This document shows positions 30,150-38,623 of a stretch of 64,000 bases of DNA, piece by piece. This DNA comes from Seleniivibrio sp. (GTDB lineage Bacteria > Chrysiogenota > Deferribacteres > Deferribacterales > Geovibrionaceae): assembly GCF_021209385.1 (NCBI RefSeq), contig NZ_JAJOIL010000027.1:1-64000 (forward strand). The letters run 5' to 3'. Both the position numbers and the translations under genes were made by a program. The notes under the pieces were generated by a model that worked only from the letters and a program-made list of their open reading frames with translations, had not been told where the DNA came from and searched no databases. Numbering within the stretch: the first letter of the stretch is position 1; each line of letters starts with the position of its first letter.

Positions 30150-31316
30150 TTAAAGCTGAATTTTATCAGAAATATGCTGATATATCCTCAGATTAAACTC
30201 AGGAGTGATCGCTGTCAGGTGATCAAAAATGTCCGCCTGCACGTCCTCATAGAATCCCCAGTCAGTATCACATACGAAAGCGTAAATTTCAATGGGGAGT
30301 CCGTCGGGAGAGGGCGGCATCTGGCGAACCAGCAGTGTCATACCTTTATGGATGTTTTTGTTATGTTCAAGGTAGCTTTTTATATATGCTCTGAAAGTCC
30401 CGATGTTGGTGAGTCTTCGTTTGTTGATATCTGTTCCGGTGGGGTCGATATCTTCATTAAGCTTTGAATCAAGATAGTCTTTTATAAGAGAGAAGCTTTT
30501 AAGCTTTTCAATGTCTCTAGGAGTAAGAAACCTGATGCTGGACTGGTCTATAGTGATAGTTCTCTTTATCCTTCTTCCGCCCGACTCCTGCATTCCGCGC
30601 CAGTTTTTAAAAGAGCTTTCAATGAGTTTGCTGGTGGGTACCGTTACGATTGTTTTGTCAAAGTTTTCAACCTTAATTGTATAAAGTGCAATATCCTGAA
30701 CAACGCCGTCAACGCCGAAGGCAGGCATCTCTATCCAGTCACCTTTGTGTACGAGGTCATTGAACATGATTTGTACACCTGCGATAAACGACATGATGGT
30801 GTCTTTGAATATCAGCATTAACAGGGCGGTCATGGCACCCAGTCCGCTGAGTATGCCCAGAGGTGATTTGCCTATGACCATGCAGACGGAGATTATAACT
30901 CCGAGGAATCCCACCGCAACCTGTATCATTTGGATATAGCCTTTTATGGGTCTGCGGGCAGAAACCTCGAAAGTGTTGTAAATGTTTATTATGACAGTCA
31001 GCAGTCTGACTATGAAGATCGTTATATTAACTGCAATGTATGCAGAGATTATCTGTGTAACGTGCTTCGGCAGGCTGATTATGTCCGATGAATAGATGAA
31101 CACAAGCGCCGGAGCGATGAAGGCAAGCTGTGAGAAGATGTTGGATTCTATGAGCATGTCGTCATAGTTGTTCTCTGTTTTTTCAAAATACTTGTGGATG
31201 TACCTTACAATGACTTTTTTGACGATAAAGTAGCTGAGGATAGCAACGAAAATCACTGCAACATACTCGGAGGATTCCAGAAAGAAATCCATCACTCTCT
31301 TTAAATACGGATTCAT
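30150..31316 (-). CDS. MscS-family mechanosensitive channel
   Basis: An inner-membrane channel likely to open under membrane tension. Its 388 residues have about five N-terminal membrane segments (1-155), and a pore-region helix with a Gly/Ala-rich stretch (ILSGLGAMTALLMLIFKDTIMSFIAGVQIM) around residues 150-185. The MscS beta domain follows (VHKGDWIEMPAFGVDGVVQDIALYTIKVENFDKTIVTVPTSKL), then an extended soluble C-terminus with EIYAFVCDTDWGFYEDVQADIFDHL. It resembles the YbdG/MscM subgroup. Its ATG shares a base with the preceding stop, so it belongs at the end of the motility operon. Confidence 0.88.
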   Translation of the reverse strand: MNPYLKRVMDFFLESSEYVAVIFVAILSYFIVKKVIVRYIHKYFEKTENNYDDMLIESNIFSQLAFIAPALVFIYSSDIISLPKHVTQIISAYIAVNITIFIVRLLTVIINIYNTFEVSARRPIKGYIQMIQVAVGFLGVIISVCMVIGKSPLGILSGLGAMTALLMLIFKDTIMSFIAGVQIMFNDLVHKGDWIEMPAFGVDGVVQDIALYTIKVENFDKTIVTVPTSKLIESSFKNWRGMQESGGRRIKRTITIDQSSIRFLTPRDIEKLKSFSLIKDYLDSKLNEDIDPTGTDINKRRLTNIGTFRAYIKSYLEHNKNIHKGMTLLVRQMPPSPDGLPIEIYAFVCDTDWGFYEDVQADIFDHLTAITPEFNLRIYQHISDKIQL

Positions 31317-32782
31317 TAAATTATCACCTCAAAATTTCCCAGATCTGCAGTCAATTCCCTTGCCGGGTTCATGACCTGAAGATCCTGCTTATTAAATTTT
31401 AACCAGCGCACTGTTCCGTTATCAAGTTTTATATCGTCCATGTATTCGGAGATATCCTTTTCAGTCTTTATGGAAACGGTGTAGCTGTTCTGTACCTGTT
31501 TGATCACGATAAGGGTTTCACCAAGCTCTGTAAAACTGGTGGAAACATAAACCGTGTTAGAGCCGTCAGCACCTTTTTTAATCTTACAAAGGGTATCGCC
31601 GACATTTTCATCTTTTGTCTTGAGAAAAGACATAACACCGTCTGCGATTACAAGGTTAGTTATCTGCATCTTTGTGATGCCGTCTTTTGCCTGATTGTCT
31701 CCTGTGAGAAGAGCACGGAATTTTTCGTCCCCCCCCACGTCCTGATCGTTAAGCAGCTTGTTTTCAAAGGTGAGCCCACTGTTTTTAAGCGCATCCTTAA
31801 GGGTTTGATGTGTCATATCCTCCATGCTGACGCGGGTGAACTTTCCGAACGCCTGCATGAATTTTTCAATATCAAAGCCGGAAACCTGCTGTTTGACATA
31901 CTGAGGATTGAGATTTTCCACAGGAAGCTTTGCAAAGGTCAGAAGGACAGAATCGTTCTGAATCTTTGCCTCTGCTATCAGCGTTTTAAAAAGCTGTGGA
32001 TCAAGCTTAACCTCGAAAAGCGTGTCCTTCACACTGATGAGGGTTTTGCCGTTGTCCAGCATTTTTACAACGTGAACCTCCATAGGTTCGCCGTCTGCAA
32101 CGGGTATGGAGTTCGGAGGAAGTTTTATAGCAGTTGTAGTGTTATTTTCAATAATTGCCGTTGCAATGCGTATTGCAGGTTGTATTGCAGTCTGCTTTTG
32201 CCCGTCACCCTGGGGGATGACGGTTTCGGCTTTCTGAGGGAGAACCCGAACGTCTTTAACTATTGCAGTACCTATCTGGTGCCTTGTTTCCTGCCGGAGT
32301 TGAGTTGACTGCTGTGCAGTTTGCTGTGAAGCAGCCTGTTGTTGTGGTGCAGTCTGCTGCGGGATTGTCTTTGTTTGGGGCAGATCAGTCAGCTCCGGTT
32401 TTATGGTCGTTTGCGTCTGTTGTGAAGCTGTGGTGTTCTGTTGTGGCTGGTTCTGTGTCTGTACCGGCTGTTTGGTGAAAGTATTCTGTTGTTGGTCAGA
32501 TGGCTGTGTAAAAGTTGTAGCCGCTTTTTCAAGCAGGGGAGGGAAGAATTTAAACTGAGTGGTTCCGTTTGCGCCTTTTGTGGCAACTGCCTGAAAGTTT
32601 TTGGAAGACGGTTCAAAGTCGAGTTCAGCTGACACGGTTCTGCCTTTCACCGCCAGAAGATATCCCCCGGAGCGAAGGCGTTTCAGCACCTCAACTTTTG
32701 TTTCCTCTCCTTCTTGAAGAGTGACCTCCTGCCCCTGTGCATCCTGTGCGGTGACCGGAACAGTCTGTTTTGTTATTTCCAT
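31316..32782 (-). CDS. Gln-rich protein, possibly a flagellar hook-length-control (FliK-like) protein
   Basis: The 488 residues fall into an N-terminal part (1-85), a long low-complexity linker rich in Gln, Thr and Pro (about 90-190), and a C-terminal region. The C-terminus contains STSFTELGETLIVIKQVQNS and a pattern of strands and short helices ending in KLDNGTVRWLKFNKQDL, which resembles the C-terminal domain of FliK-type proteins only loosely. A flexible linker and a position in a flagellar operon fit that idea. It could be an unrelated motility-associated protein. The start abuts the DUF6115-like gene. Confidence 0.4.
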   Translation of the reverse strand: MEITKQTVPVTAQDAQGQEVTLQEGEETKVEVLKRLRSGGYLLAVKGRTVSAELDFEPSSKNFQAVATKGANGTTQFKFFPPLLEKAATTFTQPSDQQQNTFTKQPVQTQNQPQQNTTASQQTQTTIKPELTDLPQTKTIPQQTAPQQQAASQQTAQQSTQLRQETRHQIGTAIVKDVRVLPQKAETVIPQGDGQKQTAIQPAIRIATAIIENNTTTAIKLPPNSIPVADGEPMEVHVVKMLDNGKTLISVKDTLFEVKLDPQLFKTLIAEAKIQNDSVLLTFAKLPVENLNPQYVKQQVSGFDIEKFMQAFGKFTRVSMEDMTHQTLKDALKNSGLTFENKLLNDQDVGGDEKFRALLTGDNQAKDGITKMQITNLVIADGVMSFLKTKDENVGDTLCKIKKGADGSNTVYVSTSFTELGETLIVIKQVQNSYTVSIKTEKDISEYMDDIKLDNGTVRWLKFNKQDLQVMNPARELTADLGNFEVII

Positions 32783-32783
32783 A

Positions 32784-33275
32784 TCAGCTTATATCCAGTT
32801 TTCTGACTATCTGTACCTCTGTTGTGGATATGCCGAGCCTTGATGCGATCTCAGTATCCTGCAGACCGGAGCGGATAAGCTCTGCGATCTTGTCCCGCAT
32901 TGTAAGGGGTTCCTGAGAGTATTGAGGTTCCGATAATGCCGCCTGTCTCTGCTGCATTGCGAAATACTGTTTCAGGACAGCTTTCTCTTCCGGCGCCTTT
33001 ATGGACTCAAGCCTCTTTAATTTATCTTCGGCAAGAGTTGAGATATCTTCAAGAAGTTCTTCTTTTTTGGCTATGGCATCTTCAAGTTTGTCTGCAATGC
33101 GCTCCGATTCTATGACAAGTTCCCGCAGTTCCTCCATGAAAGGGTAGAGATCCTTCGGGCTGACGTCCGCCAGACATTTCTGAATGTTATGTATCTTGGT
33201 GAAAGCTATAAGCAGCATGATGAACATAACGCATATAAGGAAGAATGCGAGGCTGATAAGCGTAGTTTCAGACAT
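32784..33275 (-). CDS. Membrane-anchored coiled-coil protein with C-terminal HTH (DUF6115/DUF2802-like)
   Basis: From ATG 33275 it has 163 residues; AAGGATCAGGG precedes this start, and the stretch upstream reads through the neighbour in another frame. It has an N-terminal membrane helix (about 5-25), a charged coiled-coil (about 40-110) and a C-terminal helix-turn-helix-like motif (MRDKIAELIRSGLQDTEIASRLGISTTEVQIVRKL). This plan matches DUF6115/DUF2802 proteins encoded beside flagellar genes. Function unknown. It overlaps the previous gene by eight bases (ATGTCTGA). Confidence 0.6.
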   Translation of the reverse strand: MSETTLISLAFFLICVMFIMLLIAFTKIHNIQKCLADVSPKDLYPFMEELRELVIESERIADKLEDAIAKKEELLEDISTLAEDKLKRLESIKAPEEKAVLKQYFAMQQRQAALSEPQYSQEPLTMRDKIAELIRSGLQDTEIASRLGISTTEVQIVRKLDIS

Positions 33276-34053
33276 TTGCCCTGATCCTTTTAAGTTTTTC
33301 CCTCTCTTTCTCAAAGACGAAATGTACCATTCCGTCTCTTGATATCTCGTCCAGATGCACAAATTCCGATATCACTATTACGCCTTGCGGGGCTTTAATA
33401 ACCTCTTTTGCTTTGCAAAGGGCAGCAAAGATAAAGTTTGAAGTATATTTCGGAGTGGATTGGATGAAAAAATAGTCGCCTGCTGAAGCGCTGTCGGAAG
33501 TGAAATACAGTCCTCCGCCGCTCAAGGCGAGCAGTTTACATTCTTTCAGTCCGTCGATGCTGCCGTCCATCTTGTGTGCCAGAAGCTCGTCAAGCTTTCC
33601 GTCTATTTGAAGCAGAAGCCTGAAGAGGAACTGGTTCGTGAGGGTCTCATCGGAAAGAATATTTTTTATCTGTGTGGTGAGGCTGTTTCGGAACCGCCTG
33701 TTGATGTTGTCGGTCTTCTGTTTGAAATCGGCTATCTCCGATTCCTGCACATGGCGGAACTCAACTGTTTCATAGGTGTCAATGATGTGAAACTGTTCGG
33801 TTTCATCTTTTTGCACACCGGAAACAGGCGAAAGGGTGAGTTTTCCGTTATCATAGCTTTTAAACGTGCATACCGCCGAATGCTGTATGTCGTTTTCATA
33901 CCACTCAAAGCGCATATAGAGCGCATTTTGGGCGTCTTCCCCGCTAAATCCGGTGGGGATCAACACGAAAGATGCCGGATTTTCACTCCGGCATTGAATA
34001 ACCTGAACTTTGTCAGAAGAAATAACAATCAATTTACATATCTGCATTATCAC
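33268..34053 (-). CDS. PilZ-like motility-associated protein (tentative)
   Basis: The 261 residues have no signal peptide or membrane helix. The C-terminal third has a PilZ-like pattern LLALSGGGLYFTSDSASAGDYFF, recalling the (D/N)xSxxG motif of c-di-GMP receptors, but the usual RxxxR is not obvious. The N-terminal part is beta-rich, as in YcgR-type PilZN domains. A role as a c-di-GMP-responsive flagellar regulator is therefore plausible, not shown. The start is GTG 34053, overlapping the previous stop as GTGA, or ATG 34047. Confidence 0.45.
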   Translation of the reverse strand: MIMQICKLIVISSDKVQVIQCRSENPASFVLIPTGFSGEDAQNALYMRFEWYENDIQHSAVCTFKSYDNGKLTLSPVSGVQKDETEQFHIIDTYETVEFRHVQESEIADFKQKTDNINRRFRNSLTTQIKNILSDETLTNQFLFRLLLQIDGKLDELLAHKMDGSIDGLKECKLLALSGGGLYFTSDSASAGDYFFIQSTPKYTSNFIFAALCKAKEVIKAPQGVIVISEFVHLDEISRDGMVHFVFEKEREKLKRIRANV

Positions 34054-34283
34054 GCTTCCAGATCAATTATGTGTCCCGTGTCCTTCACAAGTCTTCTTGC
34101 GACCTGTTTCTGGCGCTCACGGTTCTTTTTCTGCTCCTGTTCCTGTTTTTGTCTCTCTTCATCGCCGATGGTCTTGCCTTCGGGTTTGTCCGCCTGATTA
34201 ACGGATTCAGCTTTGTGCTTAAATTCGTTCTGCTGTTCGTGGGTCACAGCCATAGCCTTGTTGTCAGCGTTTCTCTGCTGCAC
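34050..34283 (-). CDS. Small hydrophilic flagellum-associated protein
   Basis: At least 77 residues, Gln/Glu/Lys-rich and helical, ending in DTGHIIDLEA. Small charged proteins with a similar hydrophobic tail lie between motility genes in several phyla. GTG 34283 is the first usual start in frame, but the frame stays open upstream to a TAA near 34344 and reads PIEVQHTLVAEKIQDV, which looks like real protein. An ATG at 34339 is out of frame by one base at a run of G, so the true N-terminus is uncertain. It lies between cheR and the PilZ-like gene, overlapping the latter. Confidence 0.55.
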   Translation of the reverse strand: MQQRNADNKAMAVTHEQQNEFKHKAESVNQADKPEGKTIGDEERQKQEQEQKKNRERQKQVARRLVKDTGHIIDLEA

Positions 34284-34349
34284 GTCCTGAATCTTTTCAG
34301 CAACAAGTGTGTGTTGAACCTCAATGGGACCTATCCCATGGCGTTACCC

Positions 34350-35183
34350 TCAGATCTTTCTATAAATTATACCACCTCCGAAGTTTTCCATCCTGAACGC
34401 TTCCGAAATCTTATTAAGTGTTTCGGAATGTCCGAGATAAAGCGCTCCGGGCATACCGAGAGATTTATGGAACAGATCGATAACCTTCTGCTTTGCAGGG
34501 ATATCGAAGTAAATAAGCACGTTTCTGCAAAAAATTATGTCGAGCCTTCCGACTTTTGCGCTCATCATGGGGTTGAGCAGGTTGCCCTGGAAGAACTTTA
34601 CCTTGTTCATGATGTTCGCATCCAGCTTAAAAGCGAAACCGTCCTTTGAGAAATATTTATCCTGTATCATCGGCGGCACGCCTCTGAAGGATATTGTTCT
34701 GTAAAGACCTTTCTGCGCTATATCAAGAACTTCCGTGTTGATGTCCGTAGCCAGTATCTCAATATTTGCCTTAGCGAAAAGCCCAGCCTCGTTCAGAAGA
34801 ATGGCAAGAGAATACGGCTCCTCACCGGATGAACAGGCGGCGGACCATATGCGTATGGATCTTTTGCCTGCGGCAAGCAGTTCCGGTATAGCGGTTTTTA
34901 TCATGTGATCCATCTGCGCTCTTTCCCGCAGGAAATAGGTTTCGTTGATGGTCACCTGATTTAGCAGGATCTCCATTTCCTCCCGCTTTTTGGCATCGTA
35001 TTTAAGGTAATAGATGTAATCCTTAAAGCTGTTGAAGTTGAGTTCCTGTAGCCTTTTGGACAGTCTGTTCTCAAGAAGATACTTCTTGCTGTCCGCAAAC
35101 GAGATGGCGGCGTTCTTATAGATTATGTCTTTAAGTTCCACAAACTCGTCGTCTTTTATTTTAATGGTTGCAGCAGTTATCAT
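34350..35183 (-). CDS. cheR: Chemotaxis protein methyltransferase CheR
   Basis: Methylates glutamates on chemoreceptors with S-adenosylmethionine. The 277 residues contain an N-terminal helical CheR domain (about 10-75) and a catalytic domain with VTINETYFLRE, IRIWSAACSSGEEPYSLAI (SAM-binding), ILATDINTEVLDIA and FCRNVLIYFD, and end in LGHSETL. The start overlaps the STAS-HEAT stop (ATGA), so it is coupled to the phosphatase/STAS group rather than next to cheB, which is 11 kb away in the same strand run. Confidence 0.95.
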   Translation of the reverse strand: MITAATIKIKDDEFVELKDIIYKNAAISFADSKKYLLENRLSKRLQELNFNSFKDYIYYLKYDAKKREEMEILLNQVTINETYFLRERAQMDHMIKTAIPELLAAGKRSIRIWSAACSSGEEPYSLAILLNEAGLFAKANIEILATDINTEVLDIAQKGLYRTISFRGVPPMIQDKYFSKDGFAFKLDANIMNKVKFFQGNLLNPMMSAKVGRLDIIFCRNVLIYFDIPAKQKVIDLFHKSLGMPGALYLGHSETLNKISEAFRMENFGGGIIYRKI

Positions 35184-36598
35184 ATTTCTTCCAGTACAGC
35201 CTGTATCTTTTCTTTAACGTACTTGCTGTTATCCACGGCAAGTCTGGACATAAGCATATCCCTGAAGCCCTCCGGTCTTATCTGTTCCAGAATTTCAAGA
35301 GCCTTGTAACGCACAAGCCAGCTTGAATCATTTTCAAAAAGGTTCAAGGCAACCGCATTAATATTCTCTTTGTTATCGTGGAACAGTGAAGAAAGCACCT
35401 CTTTCCGGATGTCTTCGTTCCCGTTATCCAGGATGCTCATGTAAAAATCGCTGAAATCACCCGGTATTTTGCCGAGCGCCTCAACAATGGCGAGTTTAAC
35501 GTTTTCATCAACTTTGTCGTAACTGCTCATGAGCCTGTCCGCTTCGGATGCAGAACATATCTCACCGCATGCTTTAACGGCGAAATAGCCGACCCATGCG
35601 TCGTTGTCAGTTATACGCGACATTATATCCTCAAGCTTGTCCTTTGCCTTGATTTTTGCAAGTCCGCTTGCCGAAGCCTCGCGTATCTTGATGGATTTGC
35701 TGTCCAGTCCTTTGATAAGGATGTCAGATACCCCGCTCCTGTTGAAAGAGGATATGGCCCGTATCAGCACAGCTTTAACGTCGTCCTCTTTCTCGTTGTC
35801 CAGAGCGCCTTTGAGCAGTTCAAAACAGTTGTCGTCGTTTATAAGGGTCAGCGCCTGAATTGCGGCAGTGCGGATTATTTTGCTCTGGCTTGTGAGAAGT
35901 TTTCCGAGCCTTGCCGCGTCTGAATCGTCGCTGAGCAGAGCAATGGACGCTGCTGCTGCTTCCGCTACCTCTTCGTGACCTGTTTCAAGCACACCGTAAA
36001 TTTTTTCTTTGCTGCCGGAATCTCCGAACCAGCCGAGAACAAGAACGGAAGCCTGCACTATAAGCGGTATCTCGCTGTCAAGCTCCTGTTTGATACGTTC
36101 TTCGGCACTGTAGTCATGCGCCTTTCCCATGGTAAGGATGGCATAGAACTTGAGTTCGGGTTCAGGCATCTCCAATATTTCAAGGAGTTTCGCGCGGAAT
36201 TCGTCTGAGTATGATTCCGCTATAAAGTCTGAAACTCTGTCAGCATAATCAGGTTGAAAGAATTTTTCCACCAGCTCGCTTGATGTATATGATGAAAAAT
36301 CCTCTTCGATATTGAAATATGATGTAAGATTCGCCATTTCCATGACCTGATAAATATTGTCGCAAACGTTTGTGACAATGAATTCGGCGCCAATTTTGGC
36401 GGAGTTCTTTTTCATGGCTATAAGAGCGGCAAGAGCCTTGCTCTGTATGTAATAGCAGTTTTTCAGGTCGAGGCTGATACGTTTAAGATCTTTAAGATTA
36501 ACGATCCCGCGTGCCGCATCTTCAAGGTCTTTAAACGGGGCGTCCTGTTCCACCAATATCTTGAGGAAATCACCGTAACGGGTGAATTTATAAGACAT
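35180..36598 (-). CDS. STAS-like domain fused to HEAT repeats
   Basis: The 472 residues start with a STAS-type domain (1-100: KRISLDLKNCYYIQSKALAALIAMKKNS). The SSG phospho-acceptor loop of ordinary anti-sigma antagonists is replaced by QSKA, leaving one serine (Ser53). From about 135 to the end are HEAT-like helical repeats (KAHDYSAEERI, AASIALLSDDSD, AAIQALTLINDDN, ASGLAKIKAKD, AVKACGEI, ALEILEQIRP). Such repeats usually bind proteins. Placement between a STAS gene and cheR suggests a scaffold linking a phosphatase switch to chemotaxis; that is inference. Confidence 0.75.
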   Translation of the reverse strand: MSYKFTRYGDFLKILVEQDAPFKDLEDAARGIVNLKDLKRISLDLKNCYYIQSKALAALIAMKKNSAKIGAEFIVTNVCDNIYQVMEMANLTSYFNIEEDFSSYTSSELVEKFFQPDYADRVSDFIAESYSDEFRAKLLEILEMPEPELKFYAILTMGKAHDYSAEERIKQELDSEIPLIVQASVLVLGWFGDSGSKEKIYGVLETGHEEVAEAAAASIALLSDDSDAARLGKLLTSQSKIIRTAAIQALTLINDDNCFELLKGALDNEKEDDVKAVLIRAISSFNRSGVSDILIKGLDSKSIKIREASASGLAKIKAKDKLEDIMSRITDNDAWVGYFAVKACGEICSASEADRLMSSYDKVDENVKLAIVEALGKIPGDFSDFYMSILDNGNEDIRKEVLSSLFHDNKENINAVALNLFENDSSWLVRYKALEILEQIRPEGFRDMLMSRLAVDNSKYVKEKIQAVLEEI

Positions 36599-36601
36599 AT
36601 T

Positions 36602-36922
36602 TTACCCCAGTGCTTGAGATTGCGTATCGTAGATCTTGAAAACTTTGTCCAGTCCTGTGAAGGTGAACATTTCGCGGATGTCGGCAGACATCTCGCACAG
36701 TTTCAGTTCTTTTTTAAGTTTATTAACGCTTTTCAGCAGGTCGATTATCTCTCTGAGACCGGAGCTGTTCATATAAACAACGCCTTTAAAAGAGATTACG
36801 ACAGACGAAGCAGAGTTATAAAGGTCAAGAATACTTTTTTTAAGCTCGCTTCCTGTCTGTGCGTTCACTTCGCCTTTAACAAAAACTACTTTTTTCCCGC
36901 CGTTGTCCTGTACGTCAAACAT
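36602..36922 (-). CDS. STAS-domain anti-sigma factor antagonist
   Basis: A single-domain STAS protein of 106 residues from ATG 36922. A strong AGGAGG lies nine bases upstream; longer in-frame starts fall inside the phosphatase gene. The SpoIIAA-type loop VVYMNSSGLREII includes the probable phosphorylation site Ser54. Known relatives are phosphorylated by an RsbW-like kinase and dephosphorylated by a PP2C phosphatase, and the latter is the gene just upstream. No kinase or sigma factor of the SigB/SigF type is visible nearby. Confidence 0.88.
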   Translation of the reverse strand: MFDVQDNGGKKVVFVKGEVNAQTGSELKKSILDLYNSASSVVISFKGVVYMNSSGLREIIDLLKSVNKLKKELKLCEMSADIREMFTFTGLDKVFKIYDTQSQALG

Positions 36923-36932
36923 CTGGATCCTC

Positions 36933-38507
36933 CTAAAGTTTTTTAAAAGCCAGTATGGTGATATCATCTTCAAAGGGGTGTCCCTGTGTAAATGCTCTGA
37001 CATCCTCCATGATATTCTCTATCAGCTCGCTTACAGGCAGAGACGAGAACATCATGATCTTGGAGATAAGCTGGTCGTACCCGTACTGCTCACGGCTGCG
37101 GTTCATAGCTTCGTTCAGACCGTCTGTGTACATGAACACTATATCGCCGCTGTCAAGGGTGAGCGTACCCTCTTCATATTCTACCATATCAAATGCTCCA
37201 AGGAACATTCCGTGGGCAGAAACTTTTTTAACCAGCATTTCGGACTTGTCATACAGCAGTAGGGGGTTGTGTCCCGCGCTTGCAAAATTGCAGACTCCCT
37301 TTGCAGAATCAAGAACAAGATAGAACATTGTGACAAAGTCGTTGGTGTGGATATTGTCGCAGAGTATCTCGTTCACCATGGCAACAGCCTCGGAGGAAGA
37401 TATGATGTCGTAAGTGTAGGAACGCATTATGGCGCGTGTGATCGCCATGATAACGGATGCAGGTATGCCGTGACCGGAAACGTCCGCCACGCCTAGACCC
37501 CAGTAGCCGTTGCTCATTTCGATACAGTCGTAATAATCGCCGCCTGCATGTTCCGCAGGTGTGTAAAAGGCGCCGAAGTCATATCCGGGTATCTCCGGCA
37601 GCTTTTCGGGAAGCAGACTCGCCTGAATCTGTCCCACCTGCATAAGTTCTTCATCTATTATCTTATGGGCCGTTTTCAGCTTATCGTTCATTCGCAGAAG
37701 GTCTTCGTTCAGCAGTGCCATCTGGCGCTGTTTCTCCTGAAGTACGCTCTGCTGGGTCTTTATTTCATCGATGAGTTTAAGTTCTTTTGTCGTATCCCTT
37801 AATGACTCGACAATATATTTGTCAAAGTGGTTCATGGTTACAGTCAGTTTTTTCCCGTTTGCCTCGCGGAAGGAGCGTACGTTTTTCGGGTCGAGAAGGG
37901 GGCAGTCCTTGCACTGCTCTGTATAACCGTAGACCTCATAGCATTTAATTGCGTTCATGCTGACATGGAAGAGTCCGCATGTTTCCTGCAGGCTGGTGTT
38001 GGACATATTTATGGTCAGATCCGGATTAACAACCATAACGCCGTCATTGAGCGAGTTTATGGTCTTGAGTATAAAGCGGTGTTCCTTTTCAGTCTCCTTG
38101 CGTTTGAGGTTAAGGATAACGTTGGACGCTTTAAGCTCTTTGGAGTGACGGGTCAGCTTGTCTATGAGCTTTTTTGTGCTGGTGATGTCGGTAAGTATCT
38201 CTGCATACGTTCCCTCCTGCAGGGTTATAAACTTTGCAGAGAGCAGTTTGCGGAAACCTCTGTGCGTAATGGTATCGTGTTCGATATCAATCGGAATTTT
38301 GTTTTCGCGCAGTTTCTGGAGCTGGCACTCTTTGCAGGGTTCCATCTTATTGAAGAGAACCATATGGCATTTCTTGCCGATCATCTTTTCCGGCGGCTTC
38401 CCCGTGATGTTTTTCACCTGAGGGCTGCAATACTGTATCTGGTATTTGTCGTTAATGACAAATACCACTTCGCTGATGTAATTTAGTATCTCTTTTATGT
38501 ATTCCAT
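36933..38507 (-). CDS. PAS-PP2C (SpoIIE-type) serine phosphatase
   Basis: The 524 residues hold two PAS domains, each ending in a Cys-rich tail (CHMVLFNKMEPCKECQL near 47-63; CYEVYGYTEQCKDCPL near 183-198), then a coiled-coil (about 240-295) and a SpoIIE/PP2C domain (about 300-522). Metal-binding motifs are GGDYYDC, GVADVSGHG, FMYTDGLNEA and EDDITIL. The C-x2-C patterns could bind a metal or sense redox state, which is inference. The likely substrate is the phosphorylated STAS protein encoded 10 bases downstream. Confidence 0.9.
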   Translation of the reverse strand: MEYIKEILNYISEVVFVINDKYQIQYCSPQVKNITGKPPEKMIGKKCHMVLFNKMEPCKECQLQKLRENKIPIDIEHDTITHRGFRKLLSAKFITLQEGTYAEILTDITSTKKLIDKLTRHSKELKASNVILNLKRKETEKEHRFILKTINSLNDGVMVVNPDLTINMSNTSLQETCGLFHVSMNAIKCYEVYGYTEQCKDCPLLDPKNVRSFREANGKKLTVTMNHFDKYIVESLRDTTKELKLIDEIKTQQSVLQEKQRQMALLNEDLLRMNDKLKTAHKIIDEELMQVGQIQASLLPEKLPEIPGYDFGAFYTPAEHAGGDYYDCIEMSNGYWGLGVADVSGHGIPASVIMAITRAIMRSYTYDIISSSEAVAMVNEILCDNIHTNDFVTMFYLVLDSAKGVCNFASAGHNPLLLYDKSEMLVKKVSAHGMFLGAFDMVEYEEGTLTLDSGDIVFMYTDGLNEAMNRSREQYGYDQLISKIMMFSSLPVSELIENIMEDVRAFTQGHPFEDDITILAFKKL

Positions 38508-38540
38508 TTTGCCCTGTGGTGCGTCCTTTATGAGCTAAGT

Positions 38541-38566
38541 AATTTAAAATTATGTAATTTTAAATT
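38541..38566. repeat. AT-only 12 bp inverted repeat
   Basis: AATTTAAAATTA (38541-38552) and TAATTTTAAATT (38555-38566) are exact inverted repeats with a two-base centre (TG). It sits 33 bases upstream of the phosphatase start in the only sizeable gap (116 bp) of this part of the operon. It could be an operator or a cruciform; no family of sites is recognised. Confidence 0.6.
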
Positions 38567-38606
38567 ATAATCCTTAAAAAATCAAACAAATTGCAAGAAT
38601 AAAAGG

Positions 38607-38621
38607 ATACCGGATTGGTAT
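38607..38621 (-). terminator. Weak terminator-like hairpin
   Basis: ATACC/GGTAT with loop GGATT follows the stop of the 331-residue-gene reading frame on the minus strand and is followed by CCTTTTATT. The stem is only five base pairs, so partial termination at most. Confidence 0.35.
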
Positions 38622-38623
38622 TT

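Noticed and set aside
37827-38486. 219-codon open frame on the plus strand
   Set aside because: Antisense to the phosphatase gene, which has clear PAS and PP2C motifs; no motif of its own.
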